Assembly: GCA_009602725.1 (NCBI GenBank)
Contig: WELB01000035.1
Coordinates: forward strand, 203,257-267,256
From: Spirogloea muscicola
Taxonomy: Eukaryota > Streptophyta > Zygnematophyceae > Spirogloeales > Spirogloeaceae
Reading direction: 5' to 3'
Length of the DNA: 64,000 bases
A model generated the notes under the pieces. The model had not been told where the DNA came from, ran no database searches, and saw only the letters and a list, made by a program, of their open reading frames with translations. The translations under genes and the position numbers were made by a program. Positions 12,601-23,100 of this stretch are shown piece by piece (position 1 is the first letter of the stretch; each line of letters begins with the position of its first letter).

Positions 12601-13100
12601 GCATTGAATCTTGCAGACTGATGGTGCATGGGGTGCTTACAGTCTTACTGTCTTACTGCTATGTCAGCATGTCCAACTATCACTGTCTCCCTGTTGATTC
12701 TGCTGCTTTACGAGTACAATCAGCAGGTGACGTAAAATGTCACTCTTAATACCACGGTACACTTTGTGTCGTGTTGCAACATAAACGTCACTGTGCCTCA
12801 GCTGCTTTACATACTTGCAATTGTTACCCACGGGTTTACTTCTTTTTGACTCAATGTAGCCTTCAAGTACAATAAGCTTGATGCTGGGTATAACGCATTG
12901 CACTCTAGCATGAGCCTTACATGCTCATCTTGATCTTCTATCCACTCTCCAACTTGTTCACCTGTGCAAGCTGGGCAGGGCAAGAGAGTAGTCAGTTAAA
13001 CTTTGCCTTGCAAGGCATGATGTATGCATCATCCTTAAGAGCAGCCACAGCTTGATCTACTACATCAAAAGCAGACACACAACAGCATCCTATCAGTAAT
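9611..13100. other. No confident gene
   Basis: Several short stretches look protein-like but could not be joined. On the plus strand these are about 10665-10750 (VPKGECMQSVTAKRQQ), 11815-11935 and 12027-12170 (VELETEIRLRLSLDITIPEI). On the minus strand, about 12660-12960 has overlapping frames. A tail-like GGCTGGCTTTCACAGCC hairpin with GCAGCCGCATTC lies at about 10245-10290. An undetected gene with small exons is possible. Confidence 0.4.
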
Positions 13101-13182
13101 TCTTCTGCACAACCTCAAAAAGATTGCGCTCATCATTGCTCATGATGTCAAGAATGGCAAGATCATGGCTCCCAAATGATCA

Positions 13183-15915
13183 TCATAATGGTGGAAGTTT
13201 GCTATAACGATATGCTGCTGATCTGTAAACATCCGCGTGGGCCACTATTGAGGCTGCAGACACGACCAGTACAGACAGGCGATCAGAGTTCTTCCTTCCT
13301 ACAAGTCTGCATCGTCGTCAGCATCCTACTCTGACGAGGAAAGACAGGAGAGTACTGCTATGCGAAGTGCTGCATGACCATCCGACAAATGTTGAGGAAT
13401 ATAGTAACTAACCATTCTCTAAGATAATTAATCATTTGAAACCCTTCCATGCTAGTATTGTATGACTAAGAAGGGCAACTTCAATGACCTGTACTTGTGA
13501 AATAATGCATGTAATATTCACACGCCATACCTTGGCTGGGTCTTGAGTAGCCACCACCCATTGTGATGACCAGTGGTGTGCTGTGCTCCATGCAAGCGCT
13601 GTAGACCATGTTGTTCCTCCTTAGAAGACCTGGCCTGTCTCCAGGTATTCAAGACAGATTGTCAAGCCTTTGTATTTCACAGCCCACTATCTTGAGTGAG
13701 TGACTTTGCTTGACAGACATGGTCAAGCTCCCCATGGTCAAGCTCCCACTACCTTGTCATGGCAAGGCGACCAAGGCTGTCTTCGAGGAGGCAATCAACG
13801 CCTGCCTACACAAGTCAACAGGAGAACACCAAAGTGTAAGTACAAGATTGACGGCCACAGACCAGCTTACCTTGTCTTCGCTACTGCTCATCATAGTAGT
13901 CACGTCAAGTGGAAGGACCACATGTCGTTGACAAGTGGCAAGATAAAATTCCGCAAGAATATCGTGGTAACCACGGCACAAAGACATCAGGCTCAGTAGC
14001 TTACCTGGAAAAACACCAAACTTGGTCGGTGCTGCTTGATTAACAACGGCAACCAATGGAGAAGGAGTTTGAGATATGTGTCATCATCTGTATTGTCAGA
14101 AAGCTCCACATCATAGTTTGACGACATTTTTGTTCGCCATGGGTAATTGTTAGCTCCATGCATGGAGAAGGTGATGACCCGGTCGTCGCCTTCAAAAATC
14201 TTTGCGGTCCCATTACCCTGCAGCAATGACATATTATAGGTAGTGTGCAACATACACATTGTCAACCACAGGTATCGCAAGCAGGCCAATGAAACTCACT
14301 ATTTGCAACTTCAGATAAACATCCTGTGTACGAAAACAGCATTGAGTAGGTCAGCTGAGTGTTGCTAAGTGCAATGTCTTGAGGCATTGCATTTGCAGAT
14401 CACTCGAACCTGATGGACATCAAGGTCAATAACAAGTATGGGAAAGCTGATGTTGCATCGATCAGGGTACTCAGAGAGCGCTACGGCTGCTGCAACTGAT
14501 ATGTCATTGAATATACCTGGTGACAAGTCACCAGCTCATTATTAGCTTCTTCCTCACAAGTAGCCAAATGAGCAAGCCTGTTAAGCGTTGCAGGCTCAAG
14601 TGCCACCCATTTGATGCAGCATGCTCCTCATTCCACGACCTCCCTCATGGAAGGTAGCTTACAGAAGCCCTCTCCATGGCCTCGAAATGCATGATGTGTC
14701 CCGCCTGCTAAAGTAGCGGCTGCTCGACGCAGACCCAACATGACAGCATGCATTGATGCCACCGTACCCCTGCAGGAGAGCCCGCCCATATATGAAAGTT
14801 GTAAGAAATGTCTATATGGCAATTCCGCATCCTGCATTCTCAAGCTCAATGTGACAACACAATTGTATGCGTAGTAGGTAGCCTAAGAGCCAGGTGGGCA
14901 AGCCTTCTCTACACCGGGCAGAATTACTCAACATAATGCAGAGCTTTACCCAGTGGAGGCTCGATTGCGAAGCGTTAGATCCAGGCTCCAGGGAAACCCT
15001 GTGACCCGCTGTTCTTTCTCAGTCAGCTGGCCCGCCAGCACTCGCTCTACATAGCTGCAGCAAACGAGTATTGCTTGATGACACGACGTGATAGAAGCCT
15101 CCGAGCTCATGAGAGTCTTAGAACTGTCATTACTGGACAGCTCATCGTCCAATCGAAAAGTCATCGTTGATAATGACAAGTGATACATGAGCACGCTTTC
15201 TGGAACAGCTTGGAGACCTGGAGGAGGAGGGGTTTGGGCACATCGCTCTTACGATCATGTGGAAGCCGCACCTAAGGTCGTGCACAGCGAGGAGTTCTTT
15301 GACAGAAGCCAGGGGCGCGGGCCGCACAATCAGGCTGCCATGGAGGGAGGCATCGTTCTCCAGCATTGTGCGTGTGGCGCGGTACCTGCATCGTCGCGCG
15401 AGGGGCTGGATGAGCAGCTCGTCTGCCGAAGCTCAAGCGCCGGTCAGCTGCCTGTGAGCGAGAAACCCAATTGATGCGCTGAGCCTGCAACGACCGTGAC
15501 TGGTGATGCTGAGCCTGCACCGACCGTGACTGGTGCTGCGGTTGCTCAATGGCAGCAGCCTGGCCTGCCCTTTTCAGCATTCATGCCGTCAAGAACCCAA
15601 TTTGGACCCCCTTCAACGTACGTCTCACACAGACGAGAGATGACGAGGCCGCGCCTTTGGCAAGGCTGGCTGCAGTCCTTGCAACAAAGAGGCGTCGCCC
15701 ACTTGCTTGTCCATTGGGAAGCGATGGCCCTCTGGCAACGGCACGACGAAGTGGTCCGCGTAGAAGGCCAGGACGCCCTGGCCGCGGCCGCCCAGGAGGG
15801 CCGCCTCTCGGCTGCTCCCCGGCTGCTCCCGGCTCTCGCCTGCCGCTGCGCCGCCGGCGTCCGCTTCGGCCGCCGCGACGGCGAGGCTGCGGCGGCANTG
15901 GCTGCAGAGGTCCAT
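13183..15915 (-). CDS. Histone deacetylase superfamily protein (HDAC/AcuC-like)
   Basis: The product should be a zinc-dependent deacylase of the HDAC/AcuC/acetylpolyamine fold, probably acting on acetyl-lysine or a small acylated substrate. Nine exons splice in phase: 15707-15915, 15272-15385, 14950-15054, 14663-14769, 14410-14516, 14005-14217, 13753-13805, 13531-13634 and 13183-13253, giving about 360 aa. The first intron uses a GC donor (GCAAGT), which restores HRFPMDKYR. Catalytic motifs are all present: GGTHHAF (His pair), VIDLDVHQGNG (metal Asp/His), QAGVD (metal Asp) and GGGY (Tyr). The HRFPM start and the HADVYRSAAYRY end resemble the bacterial and cyanobacterial-like branch more than class I-II eukaryotic enzymes. 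The only in-frame ATG (15915) lies inside a LINE-derived stretch that abuts the gene, so the true N-terminus, perhaps with a targeting peptide, is uncertain. Confidence 0.85.
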
Positions 15916-15943
15916 GGCCCGGGCGCTGCACCTTCGTGCCGGT
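15902..15943 (+). mobile_element. Short plus-strand LINE fragment joined to the HDAC 5' end
   Basis: The 42-bp stretch starting CTGCAGAGGTCCATGG is almost identical to 19242-19283 of the LINE copy at 18.9-19.4 kb and encodes LQRSMARALHLRAG. Upstream similarity stops at 15901, where HDAC exon 1 sequence begins, and an N lies at 15898. Confidence 0.65.
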
Positions 15944-16230
15944 ACCCCCGTGTCAGCAGTAGGAAGTCAGATGAGCTGAGGGGAGGAAGAGCAACCCCGC
16001 TGCGCAAGCCAGAGGCTGCTGCAAGGGCGCGACCAGCGCGGCGGTGCAAAGCAAGCGCTTGTTACTTAGCGCTTCCCCTGGCCCCCTTCTCGTACTCTGT
16101 TCATTCTTTTTCGGGCTGGTTGTTCCAGCCCCTATTCTCAATGGGCGAGCACTTTCTTCTGCTTGGGAGCGCTGCAGGGACATAGCCAATCGCATACGGT
16201 AGCAGGACACCAGACCCAAAGGCACCGAGC
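15944..16230 (-). mobile_element. LINE C-terminal fragment split by a tail insertion
   Basis: Minus-strand pieces read SLGLVSCYRMRLAMSLQRSQ (about 16165-16225) and then RRAGRALAAASGLRSG...LLLTRGY (15944-16056). They match the plus-strand copy at 17900-18099. The two halves are separated by the 99-bp insertion at 16062-16160. At 15943/15944 this element meets an oppositely oriented LINE fragment tail to tail. Confidence 0.8.
16062..16160 (+). mobile_element. 99-bp LINE 3'-tail insertion with target-site duplication
   Basis: The insert starts TTACTTAGCGCTTCCCCTGG and ends GGGCGAGCACTTTCTTCT. It is flanked by direct repeats GCTTG at 16057-16061 and 16161-16165, and removing one repeat plus the insert restores the host LINE sequence seen at 17960-17990. 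The 99 bp are identical by eye to 19405-19503, the end of the 3' UTR of the LINE copy ending at 19379. This is a severely 5'-truncated retroposition event, and a young one. Confidence 0.9.
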
Positions 16231-16234
16231 CACC

Positions 16235-16510
16235 GGGGAATGCGTGTATATTAAGAGATGGGGAGGCCGTGTGTGGCCAAGTACAAAGGCAAGCACATTG
16301 GACAAATGTACGTCACCTGCTGCTAAGCTGACCCGCTCAGTAACCACGAGTCAGCACCGGGAAGGGCAGCACCCTGCTCCCGGCGCCGCTGGTCAGCTTG
16401 AGATGCCAGCAGCGAAAGTAACGAGGACCACCGACCCCCGTAACACCCATGGATGTCCATGGCCAGGGGGTAAAAGGTATCACCCGCCGGGTGGTCCTTG
16501 TACTTGTGCT
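16235..16510 (-). mobile_element. LINE C-terminal fragment with internal deletion, plus 3' tail
   Basis: In one minus-strand frame DTFYPLAMDIHGCYGGRWSS matches the endonuclease-region core. The ending VLTRGY lies at 16337-16360 in another frame. The tail module with GTGCTTGCCTTTGTACTTGG follows at 16240-16310. Much of the region between core and C-terminus is deleted. Confidence 0.7.
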
Positions 16511-16669
16511 AGTAAACAGAGAGAAAGCCACTTCCACTTTCCGTGGTGGTGGTTTGGCGCCTCAGTATAAACTGTACTGTAGCTTGTCAGATATGCATGT
16601 TGCTCACTCGGGGATATTAGTGTCCCCCTTAGCCAGCTCATTACCCAGTCAACAGGACATTTGTAACGC

Positions 16670-17335
16670 TAGAATTGGCCTCCCTTTCAATCTCATGCGC
16701 ACCGCGCGCCTTCTCTCACTTCCATTAGTGGGCGATGGCTCTGATTAGCCAGCCAGATGAAAAGAAAGCGCGGCCAGATTGACTGGTGGCTGGGAGAGGC
16801 CAGCCGAAAGGAATGGACAAGGTCTGATGGAGCCGGAGTGCGAAGTACTAAGCCAGCAGCAAGAAAAGAATGTAACAGCTCTTCTCAGATCGACGGCAAT
16901 GGCTGTGAGAGGAAAGGACAAGGTCTTGAAGGGCCGGAAGGAGCAAGAAGCAGGATATAGCTCTGCACAACTTCTGCAAGTGGGCGCACGGAGAGAGGAA
17001 AGAAAGAAAGAAAGTGCTCGCCCATAAAGAAGAGGAGCTGGGAAGGGGCACAGTGCACGTAAAATGAAGGGAAGGTTACAGTAAGCCAGTACACTGGTCT
17101 TGTGGAGAACCAACTGCAACATGGGCTGATGTACAGCGGCAGGGTGTGGCACAAAGAAACGACGAGCTCTTCCGTTGCCATACATTGGAAGAGCTGTTCC
17201 TCCTTGACAAGACGGAAGAAAGAAGAAGAGAAAGTAAGCTCATCCAAAGGGCAATGAGTGTGTATTAAGAGATGGAGGGCCAGTGTGGCCAAGTACAAAG
17301 GCAAGCACATTGACAAATGTACATCCAAATGGGGC
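16670..17335. mobile_element. Mixed retroposon tails
   Basis: A family-B box in reverse lies at about 16680-16715. Minus-strand hairpin tails lie at about 16770-16830, 16900-16960 and 17010-17045. The tail module with GCAAGCACATTGACAAATGT lies at about 17255-17330. No gene is visible. Confidence 0.6.
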
Positions 17336-17515
17336 GAGGGCTGTGAAACGCCAACCCGAAATGTATAGACAAGGTCCAAAGGGGTCAGGAAACGCTGAAA
17401 TACGCAAGTAAGCAGGTTGTACCACGAAGGATGGTCGTTTAGCAGCCCCCAGTAAGCAGCCACAAGTCAGAAAGAATAGCCGCCAAAAAGAAAGAGAGAA
17501 GACCCTTCCAGGTTG
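17336..17515 (-). mobile_element. LINE C-terminal remnant
   Basis: Minus-strand ILSDLWLLTGGC at about 17449-17485 matches the terminal SDLxLLTRGY of the family. A hairpin tail (GGGCTGTGAAACGCCAACCC) stands beside it at 17336-17360. Confidence 0.55.
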
Positions 17516-17704
17516 TCGTGTTTGGTAAAGTAGTCCTTTTTCGGCACCTCTTTCTTGGCTTTTGACATTGTCCATTCTTTCTGGGCTGGCTTTGCTGGCC
17601 CCCTTTCTCTATGGGCGCGCTCTTTCTTTGGCTTTGGACATTGTCCATTGTTTTTGGGCTGGCTTTGCCAGCCCCTCATCTCTATGGGCGAGCACTTTCT
17701 TTCA
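17516..17704 (+). repeat. Two tandem hairpin-tail units
   Basis: Two copies of the unit with TTTGGACATTGTCCATT, the GGGCTGGC hairpin and CTATGGGCG are arranged head to tail at about 17560-17630 and 17630-17700. They are preceded by TTGTCGTGTTTGGTAAAGTA. The same leader and doubled unit occur in reverse in the insertion at 47101-47337. Confidence 0.75.
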
Positions 17705-18099
17705 GGGTGACGGCTTCCACGCAAGGCGAGTCGACCGTTGGCCACTGCTGGCTGGTGGACCGAGCCTCATTGCGGACGTGGTGAGGACAGACGCGTTTCA
17801 CCGCGCCAACCTCACTGCATTTGCATCCAGGGCAGGGCATGCAGTGGCCAGTGCAGCTCGAGGCAAGGTGGCAAAGTATGCTGACAACCCGGCGGGGTGC
17901 AGCACTTCCTGGAGGCTCGGTGCCCTTGGGTCTTGTGTCCTGCTGCTGCATGCTTTTATCGATGTCGCTGCAGCGCTCCCAAGCGCTTGCTTTGCACCGC
18001 CGCGCCGGTCGCGCCCTTGCAGCAGCCTCTGGCTTGCGGCGGGGTGCTCTTCCTCCCCTCTGCTCATCTGACTTCCTACTGCTGACACGGGGGTACTAA
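17705..18099 (+). mobile_element. LINE C-terminal fragment
   Basis: The fragment runs from FHARRVD...SLIADVVRTDAF through GKVAKYADNP to the end SDFLLLTRGY with stop near 18099. A deletion removes the FVPLAVDVHG core and shifts the frame. It is joined on its 5' side to the tail units at 17516-17704. Confidence 0.8.
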
Positions 18100-18560
18100 G
18101 AGCGCCCTGTCTGCCTAGCCTGTGGCTCCGTCATGAACACCTGTATGCATCTTGCTGGCTTTCACAGCCGCACTTTTAATATCAGCAGCCGCATTCTCCC
18201 GCTGGAGGGCGAGTTCTTCCCCCGTGGACGTTGCAATCGACGTCCACGGGGCGTCGGCGCTCGGTGGCTCGAGCTCCTGCACCGGCTAGCGTGCAGCGCT
18301 TGTCTCAACGTTACCACGGGGTGCAGGCCGATCTTAGCGCAGAATCTTCGTCTCGCCAATCTCATACAGCTATACAAGAGACTACAGCGATTGATCTCGA
18401 GTCAGCAGGCGCATGTCGAAGTAACTTGCAGCTGGAAAAGTGAGAAGGCACGCGGTGTGCATATCTATTGGAGGACAATTCCAGCCAAAGACATTGTTCA
18501 GGCAGAAACAAGTGCAGAGCAATAAGGGCACATGATACAAAGCCCTCGCTGAAGTGGTCA
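18100..18560. mobile_element. LINE and repeat B scraps
   Basis: A plus-strand endonuclease-core scrap (VGARWLELLHRLA, 18190-18295) contains a perfect 11-bp palindrome arm pair (18221-18231 and 18240-18250). A minus-strand YFDMRLLTRD ending lies at 18385-18420 and a family-B copy at 18437-18540. All are short and broken. Confidence 0.6.
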
Positions 18561-18659
18561 AGGAAAAGAGGCACCCCGACGAGACCCAGAAGTAGCAGCC
18601 AAAGCGCGGCCTGCCCGCAAGTGCACAGCCTTCTGTAAGCACCTGGCTAGCTTCTACAG

Positions 18660-19503
18660 CCCTTGCCCCCTTTTCCCGTACTCTGTTCATTCTTTTTCGG
18701 GCTGGTTGTTCCAGCCCCTATTCTCAATGGGCGAGCACTTTCTTCTTTTTCTTCTTTTGGGGCTGGCCTCTCACAGCCCTTGCCCCCACTGGGAGAGCCA
18801 CTTCTCTCACAGCCAACAGTCAATTTGGAAGCGCTGTTTCTTCTTTGTGAGAGCCACTTCTGTACAGCTATTCTGACCGACGGTCTCCATGCCAGGCGTG
18901 TAGACCTGGTGGCCACCCGACAGGCCGGCGGGCCACGTCTTCTCCTGGACGTGGTGACTACTGATGCCTATGACCGCTCACACCCAGCCAAATGTGCCAC
19001 CACGGCTGGGTATGCGGTCGCCTGCGCTGCTCGGGCCAAAGAGCTGAAGTACGCGGATCATCCGCGGGAAGACGAGTTCTTCCCGTTGGCCATCGACACA
19101 CATGGGGCGCTGGGCGCTCGGTGGCTCGAGCTGCTCACCCAGCTCGCCCGCCACACCATCGCCCGGCGCTTCCATGGGGAGCCGGTTGACTTCCCTGCAG
19201 CCGGGTCGCTGGCGCAAGTGTATCGAATGCGCCTGGCCGTCTCGCTGCAGAGGTCCATGGCCCGGGCGCTGCACCTTCGTGCCGGCAGAGCCCTCGCTGC
19301 TGCCTCTGGCGCTGGCCAGGGGACCCACTTCCAGGAGCCCAGCATCTCTGATCTGCGGCTGCTTAGCAGGGGTTACTGAGTGTCTCGTAGCAGCTTTGTT
19401 TCTGTTACTTAGCGCTTCCCCTGGCCCCCTTCTCGTACTCTGTTCATTCTTTTTCGGGCTGGTTGTTCCAGCCCCTATTCTCAATGGGCGAGCACTTTCT
19501 TCT
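18660..19503 (+). mobile_element. LINE C-terminal copy with open frame and 3' tail
   Basis: A hairpin tail at 18665-18760 precedes an open C-terminal frame of about 170 residues ending at 19379. Order: HARRVDLVATRQAGGPRLLL, DVVTTDAY, a run to AKELKYADHP, FFPLAIDTHGALGARWLELL, AQVYRMRLAVSLQRS, RAGRALAAAS and SDLRLLSRGY. The spacing RxxDLV...DVVTTD...K fits a PD-(D/E)xK restriction-like endonuclease. The 3' UTR runs 19380-19503 and ends in the 99-bp tail. The reverse transcriptase is absent, so the copy is 5'-truncated, but the remaining frame is intact. Confidence 0.85.
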
Positions 19504-20193
19504 ATTCTGAAGTATCAGCAGCCGCATCCTCCCGCCCGCTGGCTCGCCTGTCCCGAGCCGCACACTTGGGGCGTCGGGCCCAAGTGGCCTCTACAATCTC
19601 CATATAGGCTTATTTTCCTACCATCCCCAACCGATTCACCTCACGGGGCCAGGCAGTCGCTTGCCCCAGGTGTTCCGTATGCGGCTTTCAATTACCTTCC
19701 AACGGTCCTCGGCTCACGCTGGGCGAGCGCTTACAGAGGGTGTTCATGACGATATTAGCGGAGGGGAACAGTTGAAACAGTGGAGCGAAGGCGGGTGAAG
19801 CCGGCGAGCCCACCGGGTTGGCGGTTGCCCGGCTCGACGGCGGGGCAGCTGGTGGAGCCCCCACCCCCACGGCCCGCCAACCTCAGCCCCGCCGCGGCTT
19901 GACGGCGGCGGGCGCCGCGCGGGCCGCCCGACAGCGGCGGCCTGTTGCGCTGTGGAGACCTACTCAGCTGGCTTACTGCGCCCTGCCATCGATCCTGGCC
20001 CCCAGTCCGCGGCGAATCTACACGGCGCTGCCAAGGCCCCGCATCGTCCCGCGGCCGGCCTTCAGATGAGGCTGCCTTTGGATTAGGTAGTGCCAGACTG
20101 ACGTCTCGGTTCGGTCGTCCTTGCCGTTCGTTACGCTGGGCCACTGATTCGATTGGCCTACTCGGCCGCTCACACGAACGCCGGGGGCCGGCC
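19504..20193 (+). promoter_or_regulatory. GC-rich upstream region of the RME-8-like gene
   Basis: The region from about 19790 to 20190 is GC-rich and ends directly at the start codon of the next gene, as expected for a promoter and 5' leader. A scrap GCAGCCGCATCCTCCCG at 19516 is shared with other repeat junctions. No TATA box is evident. Confidence 0.35.
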
Positions 20194-23100
20194 ATGGACT
20201 ACGAGACGTTCCTCGTGCGGCTCCCCGGGTACGCTCGCCCGACGCGCGGCTCGTCGAGGATACTGAAGGTGACGGAGCACGGCATCTACATTACCACGCT
20301 TGCGACAGTCAACCCCACTGCGACACAGTACAGCTTCGACACCATCACCAACTTGCGGTTCGCCAATCAGGACCCCTGCGAATTCTCCTTCGAGACCTTC
20401 GCTCTCAGCAGCGGCGGCAAAGAGGTGCATACCTTCCTGAGCAGTGCCCGGAGCGAGCTCCTCACGACCCTCCACAACAAGCTGGACGACCTTAATGGCA
20501 TTGGTGAGCCAAGCCACTAATTTTGTTTTCAATGCAGAAGTTAAGTTGACTTAAGCGTTCACGGCAGTTGCCTGCACAAGGGATCATTCTTCGCCCGCGA
20601 TATTGCCGTAGTGGCTGGCATTGTGCTCGGATAATGACAAGAAGCTGCAGGCTCGCTTGCTGCAGTCGCAGCCAGTGCTCATCTATCATGTCAAGCTGAT
20701 TTCAGGACATTTGTGCATATCTATCTTGCTACTACAGGAACTGATTTCCACTTGAAGAAGCACAGTCACCGCAGGGAGGGGTTCATTGACGCTGTAATGC
20801 GCGTAAGGAGTACATCCATTGTGAAAATGGAGGCTGCCGGCGTCAGGCTGGAGCGTCAGCTGGTCTGTGCTCCTCACTTAGAGGGATGCTAGAAGGAGCT
20901 GCGAATGTCGTGAATTGTGCGACATATGATATAGCACTTAGAGGCACTGGTTGCATAACTGCAGACCGGAGGGAGGAAAATTGAGATGGCGGAACACTAC
21001 AGTAGGCCTCTTTTTGGATGATGATGATAGACAGTATGCTCTGTCAGCAACTTGTGCTCCTGCTGGATGCCTCACCCGGTGAAGTGCTGTGATTTCTCTT
21101 TGCCATACTTGGAGGGGTCCGCGCAGAGCAGAAATTCAGTTTAGTCTAGTCCTTTAGTCTGATAGAAAAGAGTGGCATCATGAATCAGAACCGTAAGCTT
21201 TGACGTACTTACGATCTGAGATTGGACTTTGTCTCGCAGGCCAACCCCAAGAAGATCAATCTGCAGGACATATTGCAGGTTGAGATCTTGGGAGATGATG
21301 GTCGCATAGTTCTTCTTCACTTCAAGTCAAGGGTTCTCAGACTGTCTCTACGTGATTCATTAGCATTTGCACTTGCTGTGCAGCGCAATATGAAGGTGGA
21401 TGCTCACCAACTGTACAAGCCCACATGCTGATTTAAATACAATGTGCTTTGGCTAGCCAATCTGCAGACTCTGTCGGTGCATAATGTGCAGATACACTGT
21501 TTCTCTTCCTTGCTCGTAACATAGGTTTCCGTATGGGATATTATGTAAATGCAACAAGATTATCTGCACAGAGCTCAAGAGTTTCATGCATATTAAGTAA
21601 GGGAAGCGCCAGTGGTGCCTTCAAGATGTCATGTCATGCTCTATGGCTGACGCATGCTGTTATTTCCGCTTGTATACCTCTGCTCCAGCTGTACCTCAAC
21701 AGGGACATCCAGCTCGCGAAAACTTCAGCAGCAGCCATGGTGGATACAGTGTCATCCCGACAAAGCATTCTGGTCAGTAGAAGCCCCTTGGCACAAGAAT
21801 GTATGTTCAGGACTTCATTGATGCTCCGGCCTTACCTTTCAATCTTGTGCAGCTGCATCAGTTCGTGGTAGCAAGACCTTTTCTCATGTGTATATACCAA
21901 GTGTCTTCTTTTATATTGATGGCATCACTTGGGCAATTTTGCAGCGAGATCGGAGCATCCTGTACGAATTTGCAGCTCTGAAGGGTTTTGAGGAAGCTGG
22001 AGAATTGAGGGAAAGAACTCTATACCTAACTTCTCACAACTTGATAGAGAAGGGAGCTGATGAGATCATATGTGATCATTGGTAAGGACTCCACTTCGTT
22101 GTCAACTTCCTTGTCAGCTGCATTTGTGCAACACATACACAGCTCTCATCGTGCTCGGACTCCCCAAGTGCACCTTGGGAACTTTTATGGTGCTTGACTT
22201 TCAAGGCACCTTGAAGTGGACCTAAAACTAGATATCTCTGCAGATAGATTGTAATAGTGAGTAGCTTGCCAGAAGGACTCGGTTGTCCCCCATAAGCACA
22301 CCAAAGGCTATTTTTGCTCATATATCAATCTCATTCTGCTGTGGCAGTCTCTGTGATATCCTGGGGGTGGTAATATCTGCTACAAAGAGTACAGAGGTTG
22401 TCTTAGAATTTCGGAGCTGGCGTCCTACTCGCTACTTCATACAGGACAGAGATTCTTTCATGGCCAGCATATCCAATATAATGGGGCTCTCAAAGGGCCT
22501 GCAGTTCAGCATACATATGGAGCCATTTGGCCCTCATACATTTCCAGACAAGCCCCTCCCATTATACCAGGTGTCTTGAGCAGGCTGCTTGACTGTGGTT
22601 GTGCTTAATTTTAAGAAGGTGCTTTCTCCTTCTGATTTCCCAATGCGTAGCTTTCAACATGCACTTTGGTATTCAGACTCTTACTGTTGGCTTGCTCTGC
22701 AGAATGAATGCGAGGCATTCTACCTCTCAAGAATTATGACCTCCTACAATACAGGGCGGGATCCCCTGCAATGGCTGCCAATGATGAAAGAATATGTCTG
22801 CAACATGCATGTCAGTGTGACTCTTTGGTCAACATCCTGCAAGCATGCACTGGCCAAGCAGATGCCTGGCTAAATCTCTCTCTTCTCTGATATGTTTGAT
22901 GTATATAAGGATTCGGTCCAAACAGACGGGGAATGTACGGCGTGAGCCAGTAACACGATTGCAATCCCTTATTAACAGTTCCTGTACTTCGAGCTTTGTG
23001 CAGTTGGGAGACTCCCTCTGCATCGATCCTAGGCCCATGTTTGCTGTTTCCGAGCTTCTTCGAGGAAGTCTAAGTATGCACTCAGCTCCTTATAAGAAGC

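Noticed and set aside
13326-13493. Alternative HDAC last exons ending at 13326 or 13432
   Set aside because: The exon at 13183-13253 joins in phase and supplies the conserved AHADVYRSAAYRY ending, so these alternatives were dropped.
18221-18250. Perfect 11-bp palindrome
   Set aside because: It falls within a LINE endonuclease-core scrap and arose by local sequence change. It is noted with that fragment and not as a regulatory site.
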